Part shown: piece after piece, positions 52,509 to 64,000 of the stretch
Position numbering within the stretch: the stretch's first letter is position 1
How the letters are laid out: the number at the start of each line of letters is the position of its first letter
Made by a program: the position numbers and the translations under genes
The notes under the pieces: generated by a model
Seen by the model: only the letters and a program-made list of their open reading frames with translations
Told to the model about the DNA's origin: nothing
Databases searched by the model: none
Source of the DNA: Coffea arabica
Lineage: Eukaryota > Streptophyta > Magnoliopsida > Gentianales > Rubiaceae
NCBI RefSeq assembly: GCF_036785885.1
Contig: NC_092326.1
Span: 42,370,287 to 42,434,286 of the forward strand
Length of the DNA stretch: 64,000 bases
Reading direction: 5' to 3'

Positions 52509-52914
52509 GCATTGGTGATGCTTCAATAGTTAAAAAATAAAATAAAACCATGGGAAATGAGTGTGTTTAAAAGTGATTGGGCCAATTGGCATCCTTAGAA
52601 GTAGAATGTATGCCCATAGTCTTCGGAATTTGGTTCACATGCGTGTGAGCTATTATTAGAAAGTAGAAAAGCACATGTGAATTACACAAATTATCGCTTT
52701 GACATTTAGCCATCTTCTTATGTCCTTCAAGCCAGCGAATTTAGAATTCACAACCAAAGCAGGCTTAAAAAGAGAACCAAAGGTCCTGAGTCACATCCTT
52801 TTTTAATTTTGCAGTATGAGAATCAGTCCAGTTTTACGATATAATAGTCTTCTCTTATAGCAAGAAACTTAACGCAGACAAATTTCTCATCTTTCATCAC
52901 TATCGTTCTAGAAG

Positions 52915-55900
52915 TTATTCAGCCAATAGAAGCACTTTTATAGTCCCTTGACTATTGGCGGTCAACATTGTCGGGCTGTCACTTTTCCAACACACGGCAC
53001 TAATGAAGTAAGATCCTGCATCTTCATCCGCATCCTGTACATCTGAACCGAATTTATGCCAAGCAGCTGGTTTTGAAATAGCCTACAGGTTTAACAGCAA
53101 TGTCAAACTAGGGCACCCCAAAATTCTTTCAAACTAGATGTATCATGATTACAGACAAGCTCCAGCTAATATACAAACTTAAAGGTACCTTATGATAGAC
53201 AAAGACTTCGTTTGTTTCACTACCACAAGCAATGTATTCGCTGTTCACGGCAAGACCCACAAAATTCTTTTCATTTGTGTGCCCTTTAAAAGTCCGCAGC
53301 TGAAAGATAAGAGCAGCAACACAAAGGTAAATTTAAACTTCCAAGCAAAATTTACAACTAAGGAGTCAATTTAGGCTTACAGAAAAACTTTACAAGCCAA
53401 GCCATCAAAATTGCTATCCAGTACGGTTACCCAAAAAAAAAAAAAAAAAAAAATTGCGATCCAGCATGGTTTCTCATAGTAGTTAGCATACGTCCAGCCT
53501 TGCACTCATCCAAGTCAGGATTTTATGAAAATCGCATGATTAAAGGCCATTAAGACAAGAACCACTACACTTGTAGCTAACAAAACCAAAACATACTGTC
53601 AAACACCATTTTAATGACAGAAATTGATGAAGTTCACAAAAGTTGATAAAACTGTTAGAAATTGGCATACTAGAGTTTAGATGCAACTAGCTTCTGCATA
53701 TGTTGAGGAAGTTTACGCGCTCAGATATCGTTTTCTTAGACAAAAGAGTCTTGTTTTTCATTTATACAGGTAATGCGGCGATCCGGCTAGTTGGATGGTC
53801 ATCTGTAGCAGTAACAATTTGAAATAGCACCTCTTTAAAAAGACTCCAACCCTTCGGACAATTTGCCTGCACTTTTATAGGGCTAAGGTTTGGTTTAGCT
53901 GTATCATGCAAACTCACAACACAGGTGCCTTTCTAGCACCGTCTAAAATGAAGAGAGTATGCGCATGGACGATACATGACTCGTATGCTATGCAATCTAA
54001 ACCTTGAAGAGTATAAATTATTACAGGTGAGCAAATAGACAGGATGAACCTGTACCCGTATAAAAGAGGAAGACCTAAAACAAGAAACAATTTTAGCACA
54101 CCGAGAATGGGTTAACACCCGAATTCCTGGAGAAAACCTACCAATGAACCAGCATAGGAGCTGGAGAAATCCGAGCTTGAAATACTATAACTTGGAAAAA
54201 CTAGGGCAAAATTATAACAGATGAACTCTTTGATTAGCCAAATAACCTCTTAAAAGAAACCATCAGGAAGCAACAGTGGACAAGGACGATATAAATCCAC
54301 ACTACAGGAAAAAGGTTACGGAATAACTTTTGACTTCATCAAAATGAGGCAACTTGAAAGAGAATATTGGATTTTCAACATTCAGTTATCTGCAATTTAA
54401 CTGCACGATTTACCATGAGGAACAATCATAGCAATCTTGTTTTATGAGGTAATCAGAATTATAAGAATATCAACTTACTGGGATATTTTCCTTAACATCC
54501 CACAAGCGTAATGTGCTGTCAGTAGATGCAGAAGCTAGTTCACTGTTGGACAAAAATTTGACATATGAAACAGCTTTCCTGTGTCCACCGAAAATATGCA
54601 CTGGTTGACTTGTATTTCTCAAGTCATAATAATGGATGTGATGGTCAGCTGAGCCCACCTACAAGATGTATTACATGGACTTTATATGCCTAGTCAGGGT
54701 AGTAGTCACTGAACATGACCAAAAGACACAGGGACTTACTACTATGTGGATGCCAGATCCAGGATTGTACTTGACCGAACATATGTTAGCTTTCATGTCA
54801 ATGTTAAGAACACTGGCTTCTTGATTCGTGCACCAAATTTTGACCTGTTGGACATTCGACAAGTTACCGATTATTGGTCAGAGAACATAAAAGAAAATCG
54901 TTAGTTTTCTTTCGTACTTTCATTTCAATAAAAGATCTTTACAATTTGGGATTTGCCAATTTACAAAAAAAACACATACTTCAATTCTTGAAAGTGAATA
55001 AATGATAAAACATCATTTGAACAACAAGATGTTATTTGAATTGAAGAGACCATGAAAGAGCAACTTGCAGAAACCATAGAGCTGTTGCTTTAATAAACCC
55101 AATCTCACACATTAAAAAGCCAGCCAACTGTAAAAGTTATTGAAGAATTACTACAGTCATATAAAAGCACGGAGTAGAAGAGCTACCCAAGAGAAATCAA
55201 ATATAGATGAGATTAGTGTCAGTCTGTCAGATAAAGTACAGAAATGGTGAATGCATGAAGTTTATCCATATTTTGGTCAGCACATGCTAATATGAACAAC
55301 TTTGAGGTACTGCTTCTGAAATATATGGTTGAAAATTTCAGATAAGACCACTCAAGAGTCGAGAGCTATGTTAAATTTGAACTGGATTTAAATCTAGACC
55401 TATCAAATTATGGGAATAAGATATTTCCTTATTCAAAATGCGCAGAATTTTAACCATCATAAGGACAAATATGCTATTTCATGTTAACCTAATCACCATG
55501 TGTGACCCAGATTCAGACAAACCACAAAGTTTCAACCTTCTTGAATAGCCTGGGTTGTCTATGAGCAAGTTTTTCCCCGAGAAAGCTTGGATTAAAGGCT
55601 AAGATTAGTCAATATTTCTGTCAAAGTAGGTTCAAAGGCTTCCAGAAGTTAACAGAAACCCCTCAGTCCATTATCTTAAGATGGATGCGGACACAAAAGA
55701 AACACAGGCAGCAAATTTTACCTACAACCTGACAAGGACTCAATAACTCAAAAGTAACTATCCATGGGCGGAAGTTTCCACCATTTATAATTTACAATGT
55801 ATGATATTGTTGATATTACCGATATCCAGCCATATGAAGAGAATCTAAATATAGGCCTCCAGCCCTGTGCCAAACTAAGACATATACGAACAGGCATTTG

Positions 55901-58900
55901 CCTACAGCAAAGCCATTTTGTCACACAAAGAAACACATAGCAATATACTGGCGTCCACATACTTAACAAGTACCTTGCAGTCATCACTCCCGGATACAAG
56001 CATGGAGGGTTCAGTACGTGAAAAATCAACACTCCATGCTCGTTTTTCATGCTCCTCATACTCCATCACACTCTGAGCAGAAATAGTTTCAAATCTTAAG
56101 TCAAATGAAATTAGGGAAAAAGCAAAAGCAAAATTCAACACCAAAACTACCTGATGGGTGGTCACATCCCAAACAGTCACTATACCCTCATAATCACTAC
56201 TGGCTATGTGATTTTTTGTGTACTTGTTCCAGCTGAGACAACTGAGCTTGGAACGAGTGGACATTTCTGCAATAGGACATGGGACATCTGCTGGTTCATT
56301 CACCACCTACAAAGAGGAAATCGCTACAAGCTTGGGAAGTGATCTTAGAATGTTGTCATCAACTTCATAACAGAACAGTTTAGGAATATGACAATGTGAT
56401 CATCCATGATGAACTTGCTCAGTAAAGAACTTTAGTCAATACAGAAAAGCATGAAATCCTAAAAATACAAAGATAAAATAAGCACTTGACAATATATAAT
56501 GGACAGTAAAAGGAGATGTTTATGTATTCATAGAAATTATTACTTGAAGAAGTAAGAAATAACACAATTGTAAGAACAAAATAGCACAATTGTAAGACCA
56601 AATTTTAATGATTACACCAGGTATGCAGAGCAACCCAACCTCAATATGAAACACTACACAAATCTCAGAAAGCTTTGCAATTCAAGAATGCAATCCCAAT
56701 CTCCAATTTAGAACGAGAACCACATACAAAAAATTCATAAACTTCCATACCAAAACTCAAAAGCTGCTAAACCTTACCGATGAAAATTCGAACACTTTGA
56801 TACGCCGTGAAACTCCAGCTGTAGCAAAGAGTTCATCATCACGATCAAATTCTATACTGCAAAAAAGGGGATAGACAAAATCCCCCAAAAAAATGAAAAA
56901 AAAAGGGCAGCTGTCAGGCATCACAGAAACACACGATCACCAGTAGCAAGAGAATATAGTGCAGGAAGTTTCAACTACTGCACAATATGTGATCACAGCA
57001 ACCCCCTCAAACTCCCTCAGGAAACTTATTAGCAGTTCCAAAGTGAATGACGGCACAGATTAGGAAGTGTGAGTCTAAAACAACAAATTAGGGCAGCCAA
57101 CTCAAGAAATTATACAAAGGGAAAAAACAGGAGCGTCTCCCAGCAGCTATGTATTTGAAAGTACAACAAAAGGATGTATCAAAGCGATATTGTGACTCTG
57201 CCATCATAGATTGAACGTCTATGGCACAGTTGGCCTGATGATCAGTTAACACGCTACCAATATGTCAAGCAGCGCCATGAGCAAGGAGCCATTTATCCAC
57301 ATTGAATTAAGAAATTATCCAAAACAAGCAGATAAAAAAGAAAAAAATGTGACCAGAAGTGATAGTAGAAAAATTTTCTAATGAATGATTTTCTCACACA
57401 ATCAGTTGGATTTTAGTTAGATCTATCACCAATACAAAAGGGATGTGGTGGTGCAATTTCACCAATGCTGCAAGTTAACTCTGTTACACTTCTTTGGCCA
57501 GAAACTCACATGACACAGGGACATGGTCAGCAAGGTTCAGTACATTGAGCTCATAAACCAAAGTTGCACTTTGTCACCAAGAAAAACTAGTGTAGAACTG
57601 AATGTAAAAATAACATTTACCTTGAAACAATATTGGCAGAGTGAAAAAGATCTCCATGCCTAAGTTCTGCAACAACCCGCAACCGACTATAGGAAATCAA
57701 GCACGAGGGAACAATAAATTAGTTGTCTGAAAAAGAAGGCATTTCTCAAGATGATGAGTTCTACACAAAATATGAGGAGACAACACAGTATATATGTAAA
57801 GGAAAAGAAAAAGAACCTGTATCGTGTAAAGGTTGAGAGCACAGTCTGAAAATCTTCAAGCCCTGTGCTGTAACCTTCTCTTCTGTCTCTTTCATCCTTT
57901 TTTTGGGATTGTCTTGTCGAGGACCGTCGCCTTTGCATATAACAGTCTTGAAGGTCATTGAACTGTGCCATGAATGGAGAGAAGTAAAAAGAGATCGAGA
58001 AACTAGAGTTTTCTTTCCAGCATGCTAAATGAGACTTGTACAAAATTGCAAGTAAAAATAGACAATCTGATTAGATAAGTAACCTGTGCATGGACTCGCT
58101 TCTTTCTTGCTACAACAAGTCCTGATTGAGTTAGCTGCTGTGAATCCAAGTCACTATTAGCATCCTTTATCTGGATTATCTGAGAGCCTGAAGGGGTTTT
58201 CTCATCAGCTTTCCAGTTATGTGAAGTACTGGAACCCATGTGGCACTGGCTCTGTGGACCAGGAAAACAAGGTAGCACACCACCACCACGTTTTTCAATC
58301 AAAGAGGGCCATGATAATTTTGCATGAGGATCATCACCAAGCATCCTTACGTTTGTTAAATATCTATCTCTGGACCGGTATAATTCTATTCTACGTCTCT
58401 CTACAGAATTTATATCCTCCTTAATGTACTGGAGGTCAGTTTGTAACTGTAAAAGATGACATGACAAATAGACAATCATTAATTTGTTAGCATGAAGCGT
58501 TAGAGTTAGCGAATGTATTATGAATCTCTATCGAATTGCAATGGCATAGCATGATAAGAAGTCAAACAAAAGCTGTGCGACAAGAAGAGATGAAAGTGGC
58601 CTCCCACCCCGCAACCCAAAGTCTCCTTCGTGCAACAAATGAGCATCTCACTTCCGTAGAAAAAAAAATGTCAACTATCAAAGAACTCAACAATAAATTC
58701 AAAATAGAAATGAATGGAGCAAGTTTGGTACCTCATTGAGCTCTCCAAGTTTTTGATTTCTCAGACAATGCAGGAAATCAAGCATAATTTGCATATTTGT
58801 TTCAGCTTCTTGTTGCTTCAACGTTCTTTTCTTCTCAGCAAGAAGAGACAAGAGACTGTCAAGCTCCTTTACTGACACCTCATATCCCTGTCTAAGAATT

Positions 58901-61036
58901 GGACTAGAGTCATAATCCAACAGTGAAATTTCAGCAATCTGAAAAGAAAATGACAAAGTAGCAATACAGCCAAAAACTGCATTCATGGACCTAGAGAGAA
59001 GAAGAAAAATGAATAACACCATATTCGTCAACATAGAATACAAATTTAATAGGAATGTACAATCATCTCTTAATCTCATCTCTTGTAAAGAGAGAGAATT
59101 TTTGGACAAGCAACTCCATATACTTCAATCATTCTACTAGGTACAGCAAATGGCTTCATCCTAATTTGTTAAGAAAAAAAATGCAAAGGATTTACAATAA
59201 GCCTACCAAAATCATCAGAACTGTTTCTAGTACAAGCTGTATCAAAACCCAGAATGCACTGACGTTGAACATCTAAATGATCAAACAAAATATTAAATCA
59301 TTATCTCCATTTACCAGAATTTGAAGTCATAACGTGAAGATACATTAAATAGCATATCTAAACTGTGACAGTTCAGTAAAATACCCACAAACCAGTGCTA
59401 AAATATCACTGGGTTTTAATAAATCTTGTACATATCAAAAAGCTTCATGGAATGTGAGATACAGAGTTCATTAGAATTACTTCACTTGCAAAAACATCCT
59501 ACATGACTTTTTAACCAATCATTGCATCCTTCCACTCATTGAAGGACCAAAAGTCAAAGCACAAGGAGAAGCGTGTAGCATGCAATGGAAGATGCACTAC
59601 CAAAGAAGTTTCTAGAAATGCCTTCAATTTCTAGGAAGTGGCATTACCAGCAAGCAACTTTATCAAAAGACTTACCTGTTGTAATGCCTTATGAAGTTGT
59701 TCAGCTGGAGTAGCAGTCTTGGCCATTTGGCAAGCAGAGGCTTTCATCAATAACTGCAAATATACAAAAATGTTCCAAAGCAAGCTCAACTTCAAATCGT
59801 GCAACAAGTTATAATTAGAAATTCCAGCATAATTTCAGATGAGAGAGAAGTATAAAAGTAGAGCCTCATCTTTCTAAAACCAAATAAGGATTATTCAAGA
59901 TAGCTAGTTTCAGAACGATGGTTATAAATAAGCCTGCAGAAACCACATAGATCAATTTTTGCAACTTTACATGACCATATTTTCAATTGCCTAGAGTATT
60001 TTCCAATACAAAAAGCATGGATATAATTCGAGTCAGCTAGCATTCTGAGAAGCTTATTGAACAAGGTCCAGATATCAGTAAACATCTTTGAAGCAACTTC
60101 AAAACTTCAATGGCTGAATACTCTGAGCATTTTGCCAAGCATCAATTGAATCTTTTCCACTAAAATTAAAGTAGCATACGATCATTCCTAGTTCTTCCAT
60201 TTGAATTCCAAATATTAACATACATTTCTTCCCCAGCAAGCTTCCTCTTTATGTGTCTCAATATGCAATTGCCAGAACCAATTCCTCCCCCATCCCATTT
60301 CTTGCAAAGACCATTTCAAAATAGGACAAAGCCAAATCAGGTAAAAATGTAAACAACGAGGTGAGGAAGGAAGGAGGGAACAAAGGAAAATAAGAGCGAA
60401 GCTGGTGTCCTGAAATGAGAAATTATGTCAGTAGCTAACTCAACCCCCACGACGGTAGTGATTTTAGTTGACCTGTCAAGAGAAAACTGGAGTGGAGTCC
60501 AACTCTAACACCGTTCTCTGGCAGACGCATTTACGGAATTATAGACTAAAATTCTCATTTTAAGGCGCAAAACTTCCTTTGTATACAGTGAGTGCATGTT
60601 ACAGTGAAGATAAGCAGCTGATACATTAACAGACGCAGGAAAAATTTCCCAAAAAAAAAAAAAAAGAGTGACAGAGAGAAAGTAATCTAAGACATGCCTT
60701 GTTGAGGAGGAAATTAGGGTAGAGATGATTAGGAGTGAGGAAATGAGAACAGCACGGGCAATCGCTCTTGTTCTGCAAATGCGTGACGATACACATGTAA
60801 CAAAAGCTGTGTCCGCAGGAGGTCAAAAACGCGTCCTTAATCAACTGCATGCATATCGGACACAACATATCCCTGTCCGTCATCGCCACCTCCTCTTCAA
60901 CAGCCATCGCCTCCGGTTGCTGCTGCTCCTGCTCCTGCTCCTGCTCTCGCTGCCCTGCGGCTGCATTATCATTGCACCCAAGCTCCGATTTCACCGTCGG
61001 CACTAACGCTCCGATTGACGAACTCTCGCCTCCCAT
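52915..61036 (-). CDS. COP1: E3 ubiquitin ligase COP1 (constitutive photomorphogenesis 1)
   Basis: Master repressor of light signalling; with SPA proteins it ubiquitinates HY5, CO and other regulators in the nucleus. Thirteen exons: 61036-60698, 59753-59676, 58938-58732, 58446-58084, 57962-57817, 57686-57621, 56856-56778, 56306-56151, 56072-55974, 54844-54740, 54658-54479, 53299-53189 and 53082-52915. Total 698 residues, close to the 660-690 typical. Domains: RING (C59, C62, [13 protein letters not shown] to ~96); coiled coil (~150-230, [34 protein letters not shown]); NLS-like [14 protein letters not shown]; and seven WD40 repeats from ~residue 375 ([83 protein letters not shown]). Exon number matches Arabidopsis COP1. 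Intron 1 has donor AAG|GCATGT, an apparent GC-AG intron; all others are GT-AG. The N-terminal [10 protein letters not shown] tract comes from a CTGCTC repeat. Start ATG at 61036 follows the frame's only upstream GTG codons. Confidence 0.98.
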
Positions 61037-61061
61037 TCGCGCGCGCGCGCACACACACACT
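61037..61061. repeat. Alternating (CG)n(CA)n tract next to the COP1 start
   Basis: TCGCGCGCGCGCGC followed by ACACACACAC, uninterrupted purine-pyrimidine alternation right next to the start codon; a Z-DNA-prone sequence. Confidence 0.9.
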
Positions 61062-61084
61062 GATCAGACGTCTCTCTTCAATCA

Positions 61085-61096
61085 ATATATATAAAT
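61085..61096 (-). promoter_or_regulatory. Candidate TATA box of COP1
   Basis: TTTATATATATT (minus strand) lies about 50-60 bp upstream of the COP1 ATG. If used, the leader would be only ~20-30 nt and made mostly of the GT/GC tract, so a more distal start is also possible. Confidence 0.35.
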
Positions 61097-61433
61097 CAAT
61101 CCTCTTCCGGACAACTGAAAGAAAGGAGAGGAAGGTGGGTACTTAGCAGTTTGCGAGGGTGTGTTGACTGTTGCGCGCTGCAATAGTGCAATGCAAACTC
61201 ATTTATTGGTCACTTCTCTGATGGAAGTCATGGAACGTGGAGCGAGTGGCATAGCTTGGGTTTAAGAGGGGACATTTGTGAGGGTGGAAACGGACCACGT
61301 TAGGCGGGAGCGGGCACTCCTTCTCTCTGGCCGTCCTATTCTCCTATTTCCTATTTCCTCCTGCTGCCGCCGATCGAGGCCGTCTGTAGAGCTTTCAACG
61401 AACGGCATCAAGCCGAATATTAACGTGTATTAT

Positions 61434-62080
61434 ATGAACAAGGTTTAAATTCAACTTAAATATAAAATCAAGGCTTGAATTCGGCTTAAATATTGAACCA
61501 ACTAACCACACGTATTGTTGAAATTCGACTCTTTTATTTATTTGTACAAATGAATATTTGGTGTTCAACCTCTATTTAAATAAGTATTATTTAAATTTGA
61601 TTTATTCGAATGTTTTGTGTCTAACCTTTATTCAAATAAGTATTACTCAAATTTGATTCGTTTATTTTTATAAATATTTAACGAACCGAATATTTGGTGT
61701 TCAAACTCATCTATTATATAAACATGGTTTGAATTTGACTTAAATATTAAATCAAGTGTTTGAATTCAGCTTAAATATTAAACTAACTAAGTATACACAA
61801 ATTGTGTGTTTGGACAGCAGATTAATTGCCCAAATATATTTGTTTACATCATCATTACAATTTCCAATACATCTTTTTATCTTTCCAATTACCTTTTTAT
61901 CTCACTTGCATCGCATCACAAAAAGCGCTACAGTAAAAATATTACAAATAATTTACTATCCAAACAAAATGTTTCAATTCTTTTATTCGTATGAATGAAT
62001 ATTTGATGGATTCAAATATTTGGTGTTCAACCTTTGTTCAAATAAGTAATATTCAAATTTGATTCGTTTATTTATATAAA
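61434..62080. repeat. Tandem duplication within a dispersed repeat, second copy split by a MITE
   Basis: The unit from about 61434 (AACAAGGTTTAAATTCAACTT, GCTTAAATATTGAACCAACTA, TTCAACCTCTATTTAAATAAG) repeats from about 61718 in the same order. The second copy is interrupted at about 61803-61971 by a MITE; the first copy keeps the uninterrupted sequence (ACACGTATTGTTGAAATTC). Confidence 0.7.
61803..61971. mobile_element. MITE, same family as 45835-46004, copy 2
   Basis: Colinear with the copy at 45835 (ATATATTTGTTTACATCATC, CTTTTTATCTCACTTGCATC, GCGCTACAGTAAAAATATT). Terminal repeats TGTGTTTGGACAG and CTATCCAAACAAAA are imperfect. Nested in a duplicated repeat. Confidence 0.8.
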
Positions 62081-62089
62081 TATTCAAGT

Positions 62090-63020
62090 TTGAGTTTGAG
62101 TTTAACGAGTTTGAGTTTTGAGATGATTTAATTATATTTTAAATAAATAATACATTATTTAGAATAAATTTAGTTGTATTTTTTGGCTTAAAAAATTAAA
62201 TAATACTAATTTATGTATAGTTACCTGTATTAGTAAAATATGATATACATGTAATAAGATTAGACGTATTTATATTTGTATTTATTTTTATAATTGTATA
62301 AATATTCACAAACTATTCGAATAATACACGAACAAATTCGTGTTCGATTCGATTATTGAATGAATCTAATATATTGTGTTGACGCTCAATTCGTGCATTT
62401 TTGGAATTCACAAACATGTTCGGAGATGATTCAATTCAGTAGATGAGGCCCTTATTTGGCTTTTACGATTCCTACCTAGGGGTATGTGCCTTAAGCAATT
62501 ACAGTGTGTCATTCTGGTCTGACGGCGCCGTTTTGTTTCCATAGCGATTCAGCAAGGTTACGAGAGTGCCATGGTACTAACCTAAATTGCTAACATGAAT
62601 TTTAGGCAAATGGCAAGAAATGAATTCGAGGAGCATCACACACACCAGTTTACCTGTAAAAATCCCACACTGTGATTTTTAAAGTTACATACATATACAA
62701 CTATAACTTAAAATTTTGTAAAAATATTTGTCACTTTGTCAATAGTTTATTTGTATCACTTGAGGGAAGTCATTGTAAATAAAAGATTTTGAATTCGAAA
62801 TTTTTCACTTAAAAAAAAAAAATAACGAAAAAACAAACTTGTATCACTTGAAATATTAGAACTTTGTGAAAATATTGGCAAATCAAAGGCAAAAATACTT
62901 AATATATAGGAATAAAAGATTAAAATACAAAGGGAATTGGAAAATCAATGACAAAAATATTTGTAACTGCCTTTCCAGGTCCCCACCTTTCTCTTGTCGC
63001 TGATGAAAATTACTACCTGT
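62090..63020. other. Repeat-derived and intergenic DNA, no gene seen
   Basis: 62280-62360 (ACTATTCGAATAATACACGAAC, CGTGTTCGATTCGATTATTG) looks like the right part of the dispersed repeat starting near 61390. No coding signal. Confidence 0.45.
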
Positions 63021-63525
63021 AGAATTTTGCGTGCCGCAAAATTGGGATATCAAAATGAGAAAACTAGCAGTTGGGATTATTCGGTCTGTCAATTACATCT
63101 TCGACAAATGGAATGAAGTTTGCGCAAATAATTCACCTGTTATGGGATTAAATTACATCTTCTCGTACTTTTTTCCCCCCCTTCTTCTCGTATTGTGGGT
63201 AATTAATACTGTAACTTAATTATGAGATGATAATTCCAGATTGGTGGTGTAATTAAGTTGGCCGTTATGGTTGGTGTAGATATTTTTGGTGCGTCATTAA
63301 AACACAAGCTTCGCGAAGATCGAATTGTAAGTGCACCTTAATTCCTTGAGGTCGAAGAGCAACTCCCGGAATTTAATGTGGCCCCTCGTCCTCGATTCCG
63401 TGGTTCAAATTAAGCTCAGATTGAATTATTTGCAAAAATTAGGTAAGCTGATGTTGCTAGTAGTTTTAATTTTAACTGTTCAAGTAAGTAATAAAAGCAT
63501 AGATTTTGTCGGAGTTATAACTGTT

Positions 63526-63655
63526 ACGTTGTTTGGATAGAAGATTATTTAAAATAATTTTTCTAAAAAATACTGTATCATTTTTTTGATGTGATATATA
63601 TGAAATAAAAAAATATTTAAAAAATGTGCTGACGATGTAAACAAATCAGTGTACG
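63526..63655. mobile_element. MITE, same family, copy 3, reversed and diverged
   Basis: GTTGTTTGGATAGAAGATTA, TACTGTATCA, TTGATGTGATATATATGA and GACGATGTAAACAAAT match the reverse complement of the 61803 copy in order. The far terminal repeat is lost. Confidence 0.55.
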
Positions 63656-64000
63656 TAGAATAGAGTATAAATAATGTGCAATGGTATGATTTTTATCAAT
63701 TCTCTAAATTGGTAGTATCTGATTCTTCTTTTATATATATATGTATGTAATTTCTGTCATTATTATAGATTTTATAAGGATTTGACGTTTTTATAAAGAA
63801 AAGAAAACAGAAAAAAGTAGTAAAATCAAATAATTACTGTATAGAGAAAGACATTAAAATCCATATCAAGCTTAATTAGGAGAACCAAAAAAGGCAATCA
63901 AGAAAGTGATCTCATCTCGTGAGTAGCAGTCACCAAGCAAAGCAATATAATGTCAGCCTACTAGATTTTTTTTCTTTTTTAATAGGAAGATCAACAGTGA
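63656..64000. other. Window end, no gene seen
   Basis: AT-rich sequence with no recognised feature. Confidence 0.4.

Noticed and set aside
61037-61060. Extension of COP1 through the GTG repeats (VCVCARAR)
   Set aside because: No ATG; it is translation of the microsatellite. The COP1 family starts at MGG.

Overview
This is nuclear DNA from a flowering plant, almost certainly a eudicot. Every real gene has its closest match, from memory, in plant-specific or plant-type families: PFP beta, OVATE, fibrillin, ACC oxidase, CLMP1/PHOX, PFA-DSP and COP1. Introns are short, AT-rich and GT-AG, intergenic DNA is very AT-rich, and small non-autonomous transposons dominate it. I cannot fix the genus; nothing seen contradicts an asterid.

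Layout: 1-4288 (-) holds the N-terminal half of PFP beta subunit, running off the left edge. 4345-9250 is intergenic with MITEs and a SINE. 9370-9864 (+) is a small intronless OVATE family protein. 10151-11476 is a foldback element carrying a nested MULE-type MITE. 12287-15035 (-) is a three-exon plastid fibrillin. 15350-19625 is an extremely AT-rich inverted-repeat block, in the middle of which a 1.1-kb Pack-MULE with a captured, frameshifted PRA1 gene fragment has landed. 19626-25500 is intergenic and contains three members of an unusual dimeric retroposon family. 26247-26891 (+) is a RING-finger gene. 26892-37348 is a gene desert with SINEs and duplications. 37493-39087 (+) is a complete ACC oxidase. 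42081-44432 (-) is a CLMP1/PHOX-type TPR-PB1 protein. 44433-48793 is intergenic with a MITE, a 37-bp triplicate and an orphan promoter-like block. 48794-51251 (-) is a five-exon atypical dual-specificity phosphatase. 52171-52523 is a fourth dimeric retroposon. 52915-61036 (-) is a complete 13-exon COP1, reconstructed exon by exon, with an apparent GC-AG first intron. 61037-64000 is repeat-derived intergenic DNA.

The genes do not form an operon or an obvious cluster. Functions are sugar phosphate metabolism, transcriptional repression, plastid lipid bodies, ubiquitin ligation, ethylene synthesis, chloroplast positioning, phosphatase signalling and light signalling.

The most interesting non-genic system is a family of four short elements (23128-23465, 24344-24629, 24714-24982, 52186-52508). 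Each is a head-to-tail dimer of an ~80-130 nt unit. Between the two units sits the plant snRNA-type upstream element TCCCACATCG, followed about 25 bp later by a TATA-like box, usually across a G-rich spacer. Three of the four have perfect 15-19 bp target-site duplications. This looks like a retroposon whose promoter is of snRNA type rather than tRNA type.
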